A stretch of DNA of 64,000 nucleotides from Bacilli bacterium (GCA_028287395.1 JAQBPR010000011.1:23372-87371); one strand, 5' to 3'. Positions 27,272 through 38,587 are shown, numbered from the stretch's first letter. Program-made: numbers and translations. Notes: generated by a model from the letters alone, not told the origin.

Positions 27272-28018
27272 ATGTTGAACAAAGTCGAAGGCATTGTTAT
27301 TCGGAGCATGGATTACGGTGAAGGCAATAAAATCATATCATTATATACACGCCATAACGGTAAAATGAGCGTTATGGTGAGAGGCGCGAAAAAAATGAAT
27401 AGCCGTCTCGCTTCGGTAACACAATTGTTCACGCATGGCGAATATGTCATTTATAAATCGGGTTCCATGGGAACACTGAATCAAGGCGAATCGCTGGAAA
27501 CGCATCGAAAGCTCCGTGAAAATTTGCATATGTCCGCTTATTCTGCTTATTTAGTGGAATTAATTGATAAAATCGTACCGGAGCATGAAATCAACGAAAT
27601 GATGTTTGAACAGCTGAAAGCAAGCTTGGAAGCTTTAGAAACGGATAAGGATGCTGCGATTGTTTTACACATTATGGAGATGAAAATGCTGGCCATTGCC
27701 GGATATTTACCACAGCTGGAGGAATGCGTTAACTGCGGCACAGATCAGGGTGAGATGGCGCTTAGCATCGCTCAAGGCGGTATTTTATGCGCGGGATGCC
27801 ATTCAAGGGATCCTCAAGTATTGCATATTTCCCCAGCAACCTTGAAAATGCTGCGTTTGTTCCAAAGAATGGACCTGCGCAGGCTGGGTACAATCGAAGT
27901 GAAGCCCATTACCAAGACACAATTAAAGCAATCTATGCGAGCTTATATGGATACATATATCGATGCTCGGTTGAAATCGCGCAGCTTCCTGGATCAGATG
28001 GACAAGTATGATTTGTAG
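27272..28018 (+). CDS. recO: DNA repair protein RecO
   Basis: A 248-residue protein. The N-terminal OB fold contains KVEGIVIRSMDYGEGNKIISLYT. The helical C-terminal domain has a zinc site with CVNC and CAGC pairs (ECVNCGTDQ...GGILCAGCH). RecO loads RecA on SSB-coated single-stranded DNA together with RecR. It lies between yqzL and the glyQS operon, as is usual in Firmicutes. Confidence 0.95.
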   Translation: MLNKVEGIVIRSMDYGEGNKIISLYTRHNGKMSVMVRGAKKMNSRLASVTQLFTHGEYVIYKSGSMGTLNQGESLETHRKLRENLHMSAYSAYLVELIDKIVPEHEINEMMFEQLKASLEALETDKDAAIVLHIMEMKMLAIAGYLPQLEECVNCGTDQGEMALSIAQGGILCAGCHSRDPQVLHISPATLKMLRLFQRMDLRRLGTIEVKPITKTQLKQSMRAYMDTYIDARLKSRSFLDQMDKYDL

Positions 28019-28020
28019 GT

Positions 28021-28049
28021 TTGACAAGGTAAAACGTATTTGATATGAT
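28021..28049 (+). promoter_or_regulatory. Sigma-A promoter of glyQS
   Basis: TTGACA (28021-28026) and TATGAT (28044-28049) are separated by 17 bases, directly after the recO stop. Transcription should start near 28056, at the head of the T-box leader. Confidence 0.85.
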
Positions 28050-28055
28050 GTTGCA

Positions 28056-28291
28056 CATATATTGAAGTGAATACGACACATGGATAGGAAAAAGTAGCCA
28101 AAATCCGGGAGCAAAGCGAGTCAGGAAGCGTGTGAGCCTGATCGAACGGTTTGGTGAAAGGCGTTCCTGGAGTGTTAAACGAAGTTAAAAGCGGGTTAAA
28201 CAGTGAATACGTTTAACCAATTAGGGTGGAACCGCGGGAGATAACTCTCGTCCCTATGTCTGAAATACAGACATAGGGACGAGAGTTTTTT
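28056..28291 (+). promoter_or_regulatory. Glycine T-box riboswitch
   Basis: This leader senses uncharged tRNA-Gly. The base of stem I pairs AGGAA (28086-28090) with TTCCT (28164-28168). The specifier loop reads TGAAAGGCG, giving the glycine codon GGC at 28160-28162. The T-box consensus AGGGTGGAACCGCGGG lies at 28223-28238 and can form the antiterminator. A perfect 18-bp terminator stem follows (28245-28285) with a T-run. Uncharged tRNA would favour read-through into glyQ and glyS. Confidence 0.95.
28245..28291 (+). terminator. Regulated terminator of the glyQS T-box
   Basis: CTCTCGTCCCTATGTCTG pairs perfectly with its complement at 28268-28285 over a 5-base loop and ends in six T residues. 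The 5' arm overlaps the antiterminator side, as in other T-box leaders. Confidence 0.92.
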
Positions 28292-28345
28292 GATTTATAA
28301 GAAAGTATAAGTTTGAGCTATTTTACATTTCGAGGGGGTTTTTTA

Positions 28346-29233
28346 ATGAATTTTCAGCAAATTATTTTAACCTTACAGCAATTTTGGGCAGAGCAAAACT
28401 GCATTATTGTGCAGCCTTATGATACAGAAAAAGGTGCAGGAACGATGAACCCCATGACATTTTTGCGGAGCATTGGACCTGAACCATGGAATGTTGCTTA
28501 TGTAGAGCCCTCCCGCCGTCCGGCAGATGGACGCTATGGTGAAAACCCGAATCGTTTATATCAGCATCATCAATTTCAAGTCATTATAAAACCGTCACCG
28601 GATAATATTCAGGAGCTATATCTTGAAAGCTTGAAGCGCCTTGGAATTGATCCGTTGCATCATGACATTCGTTTTGTTGAGGATAATTGGGAATCACCAA
28701 CATTGGGAGCTTGGGGTCTTGGTTGGGAAGTATGGCTTAATGGCATGGAAATTACGCAATTCACTTATTTTCAACAGGTAGGCGGTATTGATATGAATCC
28801 GGTTGCTGTTGAAATTACGTATGGTTTGGAAAGAATGGCCTCGTACATTCAAGAAAAAGAAAATGTTTTTGATTTGGAATGGGTGGATGGTATCACCTAT
28901 GGGGATGTATTTCATCAACCAGAGTTCGAGCATTCGAAGTATACGTTTGAAATATCGGATGTAAAAATGCTCTTTACTTTGTTTGGCATGTATGAAGGAG
29001 AGGCGCGCAGAGCGCTTGAGCAGAAGCTGGTTTTCCCTGGTTTTGACTATGTGCTTAAATGCTCGCACACGTTCAATTTATTGGATGCAAGAGGAGCCAT
29101 TAGTGTAACCGAACGTACTGGATATATTATGCGCGTCCGTAATTTAGCACGTTTATGTGCGGCGACATACCTCGAAGAGCGTGAACGACTTGGCTTTCCG
29201 CTATTGAAGAAAGGAGTGGCTCAGCATGACTAA
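28346..29233 (+). CDS. glyQ: Glycyl-tRNA synthetase alpha subunit
   Basis: A 295-residue class II synthetase subunit of the alpha2beta2 type. [54 protein letters not shown] in part, and [10 protein letters not shown] are family signatures. I use the ATG at 28346, with GAGGGGG upstream; the frame is open back to a TTG at 28313 that lies in leader sequence. Controlled by the T-box upstream. Its stop overlaps the glyS start by 8 bases. Confidence 0.97.
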   Translation: MNFQQIILTLQQFWAEQNCIIVQPYDTEKGAGTMNPMTFLRSIGPEPWNVAYVEPSRRPADGRYGENPNRLYQHHQFQVIIKPSPDNIQELYLESLKRLGIDPLHHDIRFVEDNWESPTLGAWGLGWEVWLNGMEITQFTYFQQVGGIDMNPVAVEITYGLERMASYIQEKENVFDLEWVDGITYGDVFHQPEFEHSKYTFEISDVKMLFTLFGMYEGEARRALEQKLVFPGFDYVLKCSHTFNLLDARGAISVTERTGYIMRVRNLARLCAATYLEERERLGFPLLKKGVAQHD

Positions 29234-31313
29234 AGATCTGCTGTTAGAAATAGGCATGGAGGAAATTCCTGCAAGATTTGTTCGAGCGGCTGTGGAGCAA
29301 TTAGGCGATAAACTAAGCAAATGGTTAACAGCAAACCACATTGATTATCAACAGGTTGAGCTCTTTGCTACTCCTCGACGTATAGCTGTTCTCATTCGTT
29401 CTGTCGCGGAAAAACAGCTTGATGTAAATGAAGAAGTAAAGGGACCCTCTCAAAAAATCGCCCAGGATGATCAAGGCAATTGGAGTAAAGCAGCTTTGGG
29501 ATTTGCCAAAAGTCAAGGTATCGAGCCAACGCAATTGTTTTTCAAAGAGATTAACGGAGTGCAATATATTCACGCTGCTAAGAACAGAGTAGGTATAGCT
29601 ACGGAGCTTTTGCTTAGCGAAGGGTTAAGCTTGCTGATTACCTCGATGAATTTTCCGAAAAATATGCGTTGGGGAGGTCATGAGCTCAAATTTGTTCGTC
29701 CGATTCGTTGGTTGGTTGCTTTGTTCGGCGATCAAGTGATTCCCTTGCAAATTACGAATGTGATTTCAGGAAAAACAACACGTGGACATCGCTTTTTAGG
29801 ACAAAATGTTGAACTGAACACGGCCGCAGAATATGAGCAAACACTAAAACAACAGTTTGTTTATGTGAACATAGAGGAACGCCAAAATTTGATTAAGCTG
29901 CAAATTCAACAGTTAGCGGAGCAAAAAGGTTGGACGATCGCAATGAAGGAAGATTTACTGGAGGAAGTTGTTTTTCTGGTGGAATATCCAACCGTGCTAT
30001 TTGGCTCGTTTCATCCCGATTTTTTAGAAATTCCACAGGAAGTGTTGATTACCTCGATGCGGGAGCATCAACGATATTTCCCAGTGCTTGACGAGAATGG
30101 ACAGCTGCTTCCATACTTTGTCACCGTGCGTAACGGAAATGCTGTTTCACTGGAGCAAGTAGCTAAAGGAAATGAAAAGGTTTTGCGTGCACGCTTATCT
30201 GATGCGCGATTCTTTTATCAAGAAGATCAGAAAATGGCGATCAGTTCTGCCTTGACTCGCTTAGAAACGATAGTGTTTCACGAAGAGCTAGGGTCTATTG
30301 GTGATAAAGTACGACGAATTGTCGATATTTCCGCCAAATTAGCACAATTGCTGCAATTAGACGCAGCACAGGCGAATCATGTGCAGCGTGCAGCTGAAAT
30401 ATGTAAATTTGACCTTGTTACACAAATGGTCTATGAATTCCCTGAGCTTCAAGGAATTATGGGTGAAGACTACGCACGCAAAGCAGGTGAACCGGAGCAA
30501 GTCGCTAAAGCTGTATTGGAGCATTATCAACCGCGTTTTTCTGGAGATGGATCCCCAGCAGAAATCATCGGTGCTATAGTTAGCATTGCCGATAAAATCG
30601 ATACGATTTTCGGCTGCTTCTCCATCGGGATTATCCCAACCGGATCGCAGGATCCCTACGCTTTGCGCAGACAGGCGGCAGGAATTGTCCAAATCATCTT
30701 GGATCATAACCTTTCTTGCGGATTATCTGATTTATTTGCGATTGCATTGCAAACGCATGAGGCTGCTGGATTGCTGAAACGAAACAGTGAGCAAATTCGT
30801 AAAGAATTGGCAGACTTTTTTGCTTTGCGTGTTAAAAACGTGTTATCAGAGCGACAAACGCGATACGATATTATTGACGCTGTTATGGCGGCTGGATTTG
30901 ATACATTATCTTCTGTTGTTCGAAGAGCGGCCGCATTGACCGAACACATGCAATCGTCTGAAGATTTTAAATTGACGCTTGAGTCGTTCAACAGAGTTAA
31001 CAATCTTGCTGCCAAAGCTGCTTCGAATGAAATATCAGCGACTTTATTTCAAGATCAGGCAGAGCGGGAATTGTTTGAGGCTTGGCAAACCGTACACCAA
31101 CAATTTATTCATCATTTGAAACTTGCTGCTGAATTAGCAGCTCTGCAAGCTTTAAGCAGTTTAAAAGCGCCGATTACACGTTTTTTCGATTCGGTTATGG
31201 TTATGGCGGAAGACGAGCAGGTACGACAAAACCGCTTGTCACTTTTACTAAAAATTGCTGAAGATCTGAAGCAATTCGCAGACTTTTCAAAATTGGTTTT
31301 AAACCATTCTTAA
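29226..31313 (+). CDS. glyS: Glycyl-tRNA synthetase beta subunit
   Basis: A 695-residue beta subunit, which binds tRNA-Gly and is required with GlyQ for aminoacylation. The N-terminus [18 protein letters not shown], the [20 protein letters not shown] block and the HD-like region [20 protein letters not shown] are recognisable, with a DALR anticodon-binding C-terminus. The start overlaps glyQ, and AAAGGAGTGG lies just upstream. Confidence 0.97.
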   Translation: MTKDLLLEIGMEEIPARFVRAAVEQLGDKLSKWLTANHIDYQQVELFATPRRIAVLIRSVAEKQLDVNEEVKGPSQKIAQDDQGNWSKAALGFAKSQGIEPTQLFFKEINGVQYIHAAKNRVGIATELLLSEGLSLLITSMNFPKNMRWGGHELKFVRPIRWLVALFGDQVIPLQITNVISGKTTRGHRFLGQNVELNTAAEYEQTLKQQFVYVNIEERQNLIKLQIQQLAEQKGWTIAMKEDLLEEVVFLVEYPTVLFGSFHPDFLEIPQEVLITSMREHQRYFPVLDENGQLLPYFVTVRNGNAVSLEQVAKGNEKVLRARLSDARFFYQEDQKMAISSALTRLETIVFHEELGSIGDKVRRIVDISAKLAQLLQLDAAQANHVQRAAEICKFDLVTQMVYEFPELQGIMGEDYARKAGEPEQVAKAVLEHYQPRFSGDGSPAEIIGAIVSIADKIDTIFGCFSIGIIPTGSQDPYALRRQAAGIVQIILDHNLSCGLSDLFAIALQTHEAAGLLKRNSEQIRKELADFFALRVKNVLSERQTRYDIIDAVMAAGFDTLSSVVRRAAALTEHMQSSEDFKLTLESFNRVNNLAAKAASNEISATLFQDQAERELFEAWQTVHQQFIHHLKLAAELAALQALSSLKAPITRFFDSVMVMAEDEQVRQNRLSLLLKIAEDLKQFADFSKLVLNHS

Positions 31314-31326
31314 AAGGAGAATGCTT

Positions 31327-32148
31327 ATGTTTTCTGATGCTTTATCTATCCCGGCTGTGTTTGTTCTATCTGACTCTGCAGGCGAAACCGGCGAAGCCGT
31401 TGTTAAGGCAGCGATCATTCAATTTTTCCCATTGGCAGTTACTATTCGTCGGGTGCCGTTTATTCAAAATCGATTTGGAATTGATACTGCCATTGCTTCC
31501 GCTAAAAATGTAAATGGAGTCATTGTATTTACACTTGTTATTCCTGAGCTGCGCGATTATTTACTTGAACAAGCGATTATTCATCAAATTGTCTCGATTG
31601 ATTTGCTGGGGCCCATTATAAGCAGTCTTGAAAATGCTTTAAATCGCCAAGCTCGTCACGAACCTGGGCTGATTCATCAGTTAGATGAAGATTATTTTAA
31701 AAAAGTGGAGGCAGTTGAATTCGCAGTTAAATATGATGATGGTAAGGATGCTCGCGGTATTTTGAAAGCGGATATTGTACTGCTCGGAGTATCAAGAACA
31801 TCCAAAACACCACTCTCGATGTACTTGGCGCATAAACGATTTAAAGTAGCCAATGTGCCTTTGGTTCCTGAACTTAAGCCACCGGAAGAATTGTTCACGA
31901 TTTCGTCACAAAAAATCATTGGTTTGCGCATCAATACCGTGAAATTAAATGAAATCCGCAAGGAGCGTTTAAAGGCGTTGGGCCTCCCCGACAGCGCTAA
32001 TTATGCCAATATAGATCGGATTGAACAGGAATCCGGCTATGCTGATCAACTTATGAAGCGATTAGGCTGCACAATTATCGATGTATCCAACAAAGCAGTT
32101 GAGGAAACGGCAAGTATTATTCTGGATCTATTTGGTCAGCAGGAATAG
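31327..32148 (+). CDS. yqfL: PPDK/PEP synthase regulatory protein (DUF299 kinase/pyrophosphorylase)
   Basis: A 273-residue DUF299 protein. The family includes bifunctional kinase/pyrophosphorylases that switch pyruvate phosphate dikinase or PEP synthase off and on. VFVLSDSAGETGEAVVKAA and the P-loop-like GVSRTSKTPLSMYLAHKRFKVANVPLVPE (shown in part) are characteristic. I use the second ATG (31327), because AAGGAG lies too close to the first one (31321). In Bacillales it is YqfL, next to glyS. Whether the target here is a dikinase or a synthase is not visible. Confidence 0.92.
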   Translation: MFSDALSIPAVFVLSDSAGETGEAVVKAAIIQFFPLAVTIRRVPFIQNRFGIDTAIASAKNVNGVIVFTLVIPELRDYLLEQAIIHQIVSIDLLGPIISSLENALNRQARHEPGLIHQLDEDYFKKVEAVEFAVKYDDGKDARGILKADIVLLGVSRTSKTPLSMYLAHKRFKVANVPLVPELKPPEELFTISSQKIIGLRINTVKLNEIRKERLKALGLPDSANYANIDRIEQESGYADQLMKRLGCTIIDVSNKAVEETASIILDLFGQQE

Positions 32149-32248
32149 TATAATAGTTTACGAATTCCTCCTAAACAAGCAGGATTTTTTGTTTCTTCAT
32201 CGTATATAATATTACGGTACTACTAAAGTAGGGAATTGAGGATTATCA

Positions 32249-32716
32249 ATGAGGCTTACGTCCAAAATTATTGTGGATGCAGACGCATGCCCAGTGAAAG
32301 ATCAAATTGTCTTAGCGGCAGCTCCCTTTCAAATCGAGGTTTGGATGATCGCTTCATTTGATCATTATTTAGCGCCAAGGCAAGGAGTCACGATTATACA
32401 GGTCGATCGTTCTGATCAATCCGTTGATTTGTATATTGCGAATAAAATTGTCGCCCATGATATTTTAGTGACTCAGGATTTTGGGTTGGCAACGATTGGT
32501 TTAGCCAAACGGGCCATTGTATTATCCAATCGGGGTCAAATGTATACAGATCAAACGATTGACTTTTTATTAGAAAAAAGACATGAACAGGCTAAGATGC
32601 GTCGAGGTGGCAAGCATAGCAAGGGTCCACGTCCTATGACTGCAGAAGATAGACACAAGTTTCAGCAAACTTTGACAAAAGTTTTAATTCACTTGCAGGA
32701 AAATGTACCAACTTAG
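32249..32716 (+). CDS. yqxD: YaiI/YqxD-family protein (DUF188)
   Basis: A 155-residue DUF188 protein with the hallmark DADACPVKDQ near the N-terminus and DILVTQDFGLATIGLAKRA. The fold is PIN/NYN-like with conserved aspartates, so RNA or DNA binding is suspected, but the function is unknown. GAGG precedes the ATG. In B. subtilis yqxD directly precedes dnaG, as here. Confidence 0.93.
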   Translation: MRLTSKIIVDADACPVKDQIVLAAAPFQIEVWMIASFDHYLAPRQGVTIIQVDRSDQSVDLYIANKIVAHDILVTQDFGLATIGLAKRAIVLSNRGQMYTDQTIDFLLEKRHEQAKMRRGGKHSKGPRPMTAEDRHKFQQTLTKVLIHLQENVPT

Positions 32717-32756
32717 CGAATATTATTACGTGTTAATTTGAATGAAGGTGAATCAA

Positions 32757-34592
32757 ATGAGTAACGGACGTATTCCCGATCAGGTAATCGAGGCTGTTCT
32801 CAAACATTATGACATTGTAGATGTAGTCAGCAAATATGTACCTTTAAAAAAGCAAGGTCATTATATGAAAGGTCTTTGTCCCTTTCATTCTGAAAAGACG
32901 CCTTCTTTTACGGTTACACCTGAAAAACAAATTTTCTATTGTCATGGCTGCCACACAGGCGGCAATTCGATTCACTTTTTCAAGGAAATCGAAAGTCTTT
33001 CCTACGGTGAAGCGATTCGTCAAATGGCTGAGGAAGCCAATATTCCGGTTGGTTGGGAAATGCCAACAGAGCAGCAAACGGAGCAGCAGATTGAAAATGC
33101 AACCCTTTTACAAGCCTATGAACTTTCTGCCAAATGGTATCACCACGTTCTTAAGAATACGATGCAGGGTAAAGAAGCCATGCAGTATCTACGTATGAGA
33201 GGACTATCAGATAAATGGATTGATTTTTTTCAAATTGGTTACGCGACACCTGCGTGGGATCAACTATCCCAATTTTTAGAAAAACGGCAATTTTTACTGC
33301 CGCTGATGGAAAAGGGTGGATTGCTCAGCGCCAGAACATCTGGCGGCTTTGTGGATAAATTCCGTAATCGCATTATGTTTCCGATCTGTGATGTTAAGGG
33401 AAGGGTGATTGCTTTTGGCGGTCGAGCGATGGGAGATGACGTTCAACCTAAATATATGAACAGTCCGGAGTCGACGCTATTTAATAAAAGTGGTAATTTG
33501 TATAATTTTCACCAAGCCAGAGCGATGATTCGCAAAAACCGTCAGGTTGTTTTATTTGAAGGCTATGTGGATGTGATCAAAGCATGGGAAGCAGGAGTTA
33601 CAAACGGTGTTGCAACAATGGGTACTTCGTTGACTGAAGAGCACGCCGAGCGTTTAAAGCGCAATGCCGATGAGGTTATCGTTTGCTATGATGGTGATAG
33701 TGCGGGGCAAGCGGCGGCATATAAAAGTATCGCTACGCTTGAAAAAACACAAATGCATGTTCGAATTGCTTTGCTTCCTGGTGGAATGGACCCGGATGAA
33801 TACATTCGTACGAATGGCGCGGAAAGATTTCAAAGAGAAATCGTCGAAGCGGCTGTGCCAACGATTAAGTACAAATTGCTGTTTGAACGGAAAAAATACA
33901 ATTTGCAGGTAGTTGATGGAAAACGCCGTTATTTGGATGCAGCAGTTAAAATGATCTCTGAGCTTCCATCAGCAATTGATCGTGAGCATTACGCCAAGGA
34001 ATTATCTTCCGAATTTCAGTATTCAATCGATACTATCAAGCAAGAAATGAATGAACAACGGCAAGAATTTCTAAAAAAGCAGCAAATTGGGGATAATAAG
34101 CAACAATCGTGGAATAATGTAATAAATAATGGAAGAGACACGGAGCGTAAGCCTGCTTTGTTGAAAGCTTTCGATAATTATTCCGAGAAAAAACTATTGG
34201 CCGCCATGATGCACGATTCGCAAATTGCTGAAACGGTGCGGAAAAGATTAGGCGATCAGTTTAACGTCGAAGCTCACGCAGCCTTAGCTGCTTATTTATA
34301 CGCCTTTTATGCGGAAGGAAACGAACCGGATGCAAGTCGATATATCTCTACGCTTCATGATGAGGTGCTGGTGAATATTGCTAGCTCGATTTTAATGTCT
34401 GAAGCAAATATGGGATTCAACGATCAGGTTATCGATTCTTATATTCGTGAAATTCTAAATTATCCGCAATTACAGGCTTTAGAGCAAAAAAATCAAGAAG
34501 CAATTCAAGCAAAAAATGCTGGTGATCACACACTGGCAGCCCAGATTTATAGTGAGATAATGACCTTAAAACAACAATTGAAATCGTTTTGA
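32757..34592 (+). CDS. dnaG: DNA primase DnaG
   Basis: A 611-residue primase that makes RNA primers for replication. The CHC2 zinc finger is seen as [12 protein letters not shown] and FYCHGC. The Toprim core contains [16 protein letters not shown] and [12 protein letters not shown], and the C-terminal part is the DnaB-interacting helicase-binding domain. I use the ATG at 32757 (MSNGRIPDQ), with AAGGTG upstream; an in-frame ATG at 32742 has no box. dnaG-sigA is the classical macromolecular synthesis operon. Confidence 0.96.
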   Translation: MSNGRIPDQVIEAVLKHYDIVDVVSKYVPLKKQGHYMKGLCPFHSEKTPSFTVTPEKQIFYCHGCHTGGNSIHFFKEIESLSYGEAIRQMAEEANIPVGWEMPTEQQTEQQIENATLLQAYELSAKWYHHVLKNTMQGKEAMQYLRMRGLSDKWIDFFQIGYATPAWDQLSQFLEKRQFLLPLMEKGGLLSARTSGGFVDKFRNRIMFPICDVKGRVIAFGGRAMGDDVQPKYMNSPESTLFNKSGNLYNFHQARAMIRKNRQVVLFEGYVDVIKAWEAGVTNGVATMGTSLTEEHAERLKRNADEVIVCYDGDSAGQAAAYKSIATLEKTQMHVRIALLPGGMDPDEYIRTNGAERFQREIVEAAVPTIKYKLLFERKKYNLQVVDGKRRYLDAAVKMISELPSAIDREHYAKELSSEFQYSIDTIKQEMNEQRQEFLKKQQIGDNKQQSWNNVINNGRDTERKPALLKAFDNYSEKKLLAAMMHDSQIAETVRKRLGDQFNVEAHAALAAYLYAFYAEGNEPDASRYISTLHDEVLVNIASSILMSEANMGFNDQVIDSYIREILNYPQLQALEQKNQEAIQAKNAGDHTLAAQIYSEIMTLKQQLKSF

Positions 34593-34612
34593 GGATGAGG
34601 GAGTGGGATGGA

Positions 34613-35740
34613 ATGGCGAGCGACCAGCATACGGAGCTAGAGACAGAATTAACTTTGGAGCAGGTCAAGGACCAACTGATGGAGTTGGGGAAAAAGCGTT
34701 TATCGCTGACTTACAAAGATATTGTAGAACGGTTAGCTCCGTTTGATCAAGATGCAGAACAAATTGATGAATTTTTTGAACAGTTATCCGAAATGGGGAT
34801 TGAGGTAGGGAATGAATCCGAAGAGGATGAAAATCCCCATAGCCCTGAAGATCGTGAAAGAGATCATGACGAATTTAGCTTTGATGATGATATATCGTTG
34901 CCAGCTGGAATTAAGATTAATGATCCAGTGCGTATGTATTTGAAAGAAATCGGACGTGTGCCGTTACTTTCTGCTGAAGATGAAGTTGATTTGGCGAAGC
35001 GGATTGAGAAGGGCGATGAAGAAGCAAAACGCCGTTTGGCGGAAGCTAATCTTCGGTTAGTTGTCAGCATCGCAAAACGCTATGTCGGACGCGGCATGTT
35101 ATTTCTTGATTTAATTCAAGAAGGCAATATGGGTTTAATTAAAGCTGTAGAAAAATTCGATCATACCAAAGGTTATAAATTTAGTACTTACGCAACTTGG
35201 TGGATTCGTCAGGCGATTACGCGAGCCATTGCCGATCAAGCGAGAACCATTCGTATACCTGTGCATATGGTGGAGACCATCAACAAATTAATTCGTGTTT
35301 CTCGTCAATTGCTGCAAGAATTAGGACGCGAACCAAGTCCTGAAGAAATTGCCAAGGAAATGGATTTAAGCACGGAAAAAGTAAGAGAAATTATGAAGAT
35401 TGCTCAAGAGCCTGTATCGCTTGAAACGCCAATCGGCGAAGAAGATGATTCGCACTTAGGCGACTTTATTGAAGACCAGGAAGCCTTAGCTCCTGCGGAT
35501 GCAGCGGCTTATGAGCTTCTTAAAGAACAGCTTGAAGATGTATTAGATACATTGACCGAGAGAGAAGAAAACGTCTTACGTTTACGTTTTGGACTCGATG
35601 ATGGACGTACCCGCACCTTAGAAGAAGTAGGCAAGGTCTTTGGAGTTACACGTGAACGCATTCGCCAAATTGAAGCTAAAGCATTACGGAAGCTTCGTCA
35701 TCCAAGTCGCAGTAAACGTCTCAAAGACTTCCTAGAATAG
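34613..35740 (+). CDS. sigA: RNA polymerase primary sigma factor SigA (RpoD)
   Basis: A 375-residue group 1 sigma factor. Region 1.1 is acidic ([18 protein letters not shown]). Region 1.2 begins [17 protein letters not shown]. Region 2 contains [20 protein letters not shown], region 3 [14 protein letters not shown], and region 4 [19 protein letters not shown] with the helix-turn-helix [21 protein letters not shown] use the ATG at 34613 (MASDQHT) with GAGGGAG about 10 bases upstream, 20 bases after dnaG. The frame is open from a TTG at 34589, inside the dnaG stop region, which is less likely. Confidence 0.97.
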   Translation: MASDQHTELETELTLEQVKDQLMELGKKRLSLTYKDIVERLAPFDQDAEQIDEFFEQLSEMGIEVGNESEEDENPHSPEDRERDHDEFSFDDDISLPAGIKINDPVRMYLKEIGRVPLLSAEDEVDLAKRIEKGDEEAKRRLAEANLRLVVSIAKRYVGRGMLFLDLIQEGNMGLIKAVEKFDHTKGYKFSTYATWWIRQAITRAIADQARTIRIPVHMVETINKLIRVSRQLLQELGREPSPEEIAKEMDLSTEKVREIMKIAQEPVSLETPIGEEDDSHLGDFIEDQEALAPADAAAYELLKEQLEDVLDTLTEREENVLRLRFGLDDGRTRTLEEVGKVFGVTRERIRQIEAKALRKLRHPSRSKRLKDFLE

Positions 35741-35855
35741 CTATACTGGTAACGGGAAACAATCAACGATTCCATTCCTAAATATCGTGAGGATTATCGC
35801 GGATTTCTTCAAATGGAAATAGCAATAAGTTGCCCGTTAACAGTAATGCACACAC

Positions 35856-35890
35856 GACCTACCTGTTCGCAGCTGTGGGTCATTTTTTTT
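35856..35890 (+). terminator. Rho-independent terminator after sigA
   Basis: GACCTAC pairs with GTGGGTC (one G-T pair) across a 12-base loop, followed by eight T residues. It ends the dnaG-sigA operon. Confidence 0.7.
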
Positions 35891-35913
35891 AAGTATTTCT
35901 TTGGGGTGATTTA

Positions 35914-36738
35914 GTGGACGCGGAAAAGAGAAAAACGATCGTATATGAAATAGAGCATTGGCGTAAAAGTAAATTGCTCCCTGAGCATTACTGCGATTTT
36001 TTATTAAATTTGTATTTGGAAGATCCGTCGGAACGTCCTAAAAGCGGTGGTTCGTTTTCAACTGCAACTATTCGTAACAGTAATTGGAAAGTTTGGTTGT
36101 TAAGTTTTGGTGGCTTAGGATTAATTTCCTTTGTTGCTCTTAATTTTAACTCTTTTCAAATTCCAATGCAAATTTCGATTTCTGCTTTAATTATCCTGCT
36201 TTGTTATATGATGGGTGGTGTGATGAGAGTAAAGAATCCGATCGCTTCCTATATTGGCTTTGGATTCGGATCGGTATTATTGCTCAATGCAGGTTTATAT
36301 TTGCTTGAAAAAAATAATGCGGATATGTTTTTTATTATTAGTTATGCAGCATTATCAAGTATAATCTGGATGGTCACGGGCATTACTGCGCGAATGCCAA
36401 TCTTCCATTTTGGCGGATGGTTGGTGCTGATGCTGATTTATGGTTGGATTTTGCAGCATAATATTGATTCGTTTGACTGGTTGGGTTTACAGATGAGCTG
36501 GGTTCCGATCAGTATTGTTTTAATTTGGCTAGGTTGGTTGTTTCACCATAATAATAAGCAGATGGGCTCGGTACTGCTGCTTGTTGGATTATTTGTTTGG
36601 TTTGTTCCCGACATATATGGCATGATACTTACTGATTTGCCGCAAAGTGGATTGCAATTTTCTTTAATTGCTCGCATTATATTAGCTGGAATACTTTTAT
36701 TTACGTTACGCAAAAAATGGACAGAGTGGGTTGCTTAA
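35914..36738 (+). CDS. Uncharacterised multi-pass membrane protein
   Basis: A 274-residue protein starting at GTG with GGGGTGAT upstream. The first 60 residues are cytosolic and charged (DAEKRKTIVYEIEHWRKSKLLPEHYCDFLLNLYLEDP), a pattern like the N-terminus of DUF2157-type membrane proteins. Eight or so hydrophobic helices follow. I cannot assign a function. It overlaps trmK by one base (TAATG), so the two are co-translated. It begins after the sigA terminator, so it should have its own promoter, which I did not find. Confidence 0.8.
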   Translation: MDAEKRKTIVYEIEHWRKSKLLPEHYCDFLLNLYLEDPSERPKSGGSFSTATIRNSNWKVWLLSFGGLGLISFVALNFNSFQIPMQISISALIILLCYMMGGVMRVKNPIASYIGFGFGSVLLLNAGLYLLEKNNADMFFIISYAALSSIIWMVTGITARMPIFHFGGWLVLMLIYGWILQHNIDSFDWLGLQMSWVPISIVLIWLGWLFHHNNKQMGSVLLLVGLFVWFVPDIYGMILTDLPQSGLQFSLIARIILAGILLFTLRKKWTEWVA

Positions 36739-37496
36739 TGGTTGTTTTATCAAAGCGTTTAGCAAAAATTGCGGAAAAAGTGCTGCGTGGCAGCCGACTG
36801 GCCGATATAGGCTCCGACCATGCTTTACTTCCCGTTTTTTTGGCTCAGCAAGGTGTAATTGTTTCCGGTATTGCTGGAGAATTGAACAAAGGACCTTTTG
36901 CCGCAGCAACCAAACAGGTGGCGGAAGCTGGATTAAAGCAAACGATTCAGGTGCGCCAAGGAAATGGACTGGAAGTCATTGAACCAAGTGAAGTTGATAT
37001 AGTTAGTATTGCAGGAATGGGCGGTCAATTGATCGTACAAATTCTTACCGAAGGGCTCGCCAAGCTTGATGGTGTTAGCCAACTAATATTACAACCAAAC
37101 GTGGGTGAAGAATGTGTTCGTCGTTGGCTAGTGGAGCACGATTGGTTTTTACGTGAAGAACATATTTTAGAAGAAGATGGTAAAACATATGAGATATTGC
37201 TGGCTGAACGAACAAACCAAGCAAATCTGTTAAATCAAGCGTTGTATCGCGAACGGTTAGTGGGGGATAGGGAAATCACTCGCAAACGTTTTTTTGCTAT
37301 GGGGCCTTATCTTCTTGAACAGGCAGAACCCATTTGGGTACGTAAATGGGAAGACGAACTGCGCAATTTGCAGCGCATTTGTGACCAGCTTTCAAATTCG
37401 CAGCTGCCAGCGTCAATCAGCCGCCAAAAGGAGATCAAGCAGGAAATCGCAGAGATAAAGGGGGTGCTGGAATGTTTGCAAAAGGCCAAACCGTAA
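36738..37496 (+). CDS. trmK: tRNA (adenine-22-N1)-methyltransferase TrmK
   Basis: A 252-residue SAM-dependent enzyme that makes m1A22 in tRNA. LSKRLAKIAEKVLRGSRLADIGSDHALLPVFLA contains the SAM site (LADIGSDHA), and VDIVSIAGMGGQLIVQIL and LILQPNVGEECVRRWL are family motifs. I use the ATG at 36738, one base into the upstream stop; an in-frame ATG seven codons earlier lies inside the upstream gene. The sigA-trmK-yqfO order is conserved in Firmicutes. Confidence 0.94.
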   Translation: MVVLSKRLAKIAEKVLRGSRLADIGSDHALLPVFLAQQGVIVSGIAGELNKGPFAAATKQVAEAGLKQTIQVRQGNGLEVIEPSEVDIVSIAGMGGQLIVQILTEGLAKLDGVSQLILQPNVGEECVRRWLVEHDWFLREEHILEEDGKTYEILLAERTNQANLLNQALYRERLVGDREITRKRFFAMGPYLLEQAEPIWVRKWEDELRNLQRICDQLSNSQLPASISRQKEIKQEIAEIKGVLECLQKAKP

Positions 37497-38587
37497 TTCA
37501 AATGCTGGAACAGCTTGCACCAAAGCACTACGCATTGCCAGACGATAGAATTGGCTTGCAATTGGGCAGCTTAAATAAGGAAATTCGCAGTATTTGGGTT
37601 GCTTTAGACGTGAATGACGAGGTTGTGGAAGAAGCGATTGCAGGGAAGGCAGATTTGATCATTGCTCATCATGCCATCATATATCGTCCGCTTAAACATA
37701 TTCAAACGGATACACCTGCAGGACGATTGTATGAAAAGCTGATTAAGCACGATATTGCGGTTTACATTGCCCATACGAACTTGGATGTTGCTATAGGCGG
37801 AGTAAATGATATGATGGCTTCTGCGCTTGGATTAACTGGATTGAGTCACCTGGAAGATGTACATACGGAAAAGCTTAAGAAGCTGGTTGTATTCGTTCCT
37901 GAAGATCATCAGGACAAAGTACGGAACGCTGTTTTTAATGCTGGGGCAGGAAGTATTGGGCAGTACAGTCATTGCAGCTTTAATATTGCGGGAACAGGTA
38001 CCTTTTTACCACAGGAAGGGGCAAATCCGTTCATTGGCAAGCCAGGAAGTCTTGAATCTGTAGCTGAGGTGCGTTTAGAGACGATTGTGAGCGAAAGTGT
38101 AGAACGCAAGGTTATTCAAGCTATGCTCAAAGCACACCCGTATGAGGAAGTGGCGTACGATCTGTATGCGATGGATTTAAAAGGTCGAACCTTCGGTTTG
38201 GGTCGAGTAGGGAAACTATTTGAGCCTTGTAGTGTGGCAGATTTAGTGACCCAGGTTAAACAGGCTTTTGTAGTCCCTACTGTGCGCGTTGTTGGCGATT
38301 TACAACGTAGAGTGCAGAAAATAGCCGTTCTTGGCGGCTCTGGAAGTCGCTATGTACAACATGCGATTTATGCCGGGGCAGAGGTGTTAATTACCGGAGA
38401 TATAGATTACCACACTGCTCAAGATGCCTTGGCTGCAGGACTGACAATTATTGATCCGGGTCATAATGTGGAGAAAATTATGAAAACCAATGTGGCTGAT
38501 TATTTGGCTAAGCAATTAAGCGAAAAAAAATATGTAACTACCGTTACGGCGTCGAACATTAATACGGAAGTATTTCAATTCATTTAA
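37472..38587 (+). CDS. yqfO: Nif3-like dinuclear metal protein YqfO
   Basis: A 371-residue Nif3/DUF34 protein. Metal ligands are seen in LIIAHHAIIYRPL, YIAHTNLDVA and the C-terminal TIIDPGHNVEKIM. Between them (about 130-230) lies the PII-like insert found in the long Bacillus version (KLVVFVPEDHQDKVRNAV to HPYEEVAYDLYAMD). It is often annotated as GTP cyclohydrolase type 2, but that activity is not established for this branch. The ATG at 37472 overlaps trmK by 25 bases and has a GGGGGTG box. Confidence 0.93.
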   Translation: MFAKGQTVIQMLEQLAPKHYALPDDRIGLQLGSLNKEIRSIWVALDVNDEVVEEAIAGKADLIIAHHAIIYRPLKHIQTDTPAGRLYEKLIKHDIAVYIAHTNLDVAIGGVNDMMASALGLTGLSHLEDVHTEKLKKLVVFVPEDHQDKVRNAVFNAGAGSIGQYSHCSFNIAGTGTFLPQEGANPFIGKPGSLESVAEVRLETIVSESVERKVIQAMLKAHPYEEVAYDLYAMDLKGRTFGLGRVGKLFEPCSVADLVTQVKQAFVVPTVRVVGDLQRRVQKIAVLGGSGSRYVQHAIYAGAEVLITGDIDYHTAQDALAAGLTIIDPGHNVEKIMKTNVADYLAKQLSEKKYVTTVTASNINTEVFQFI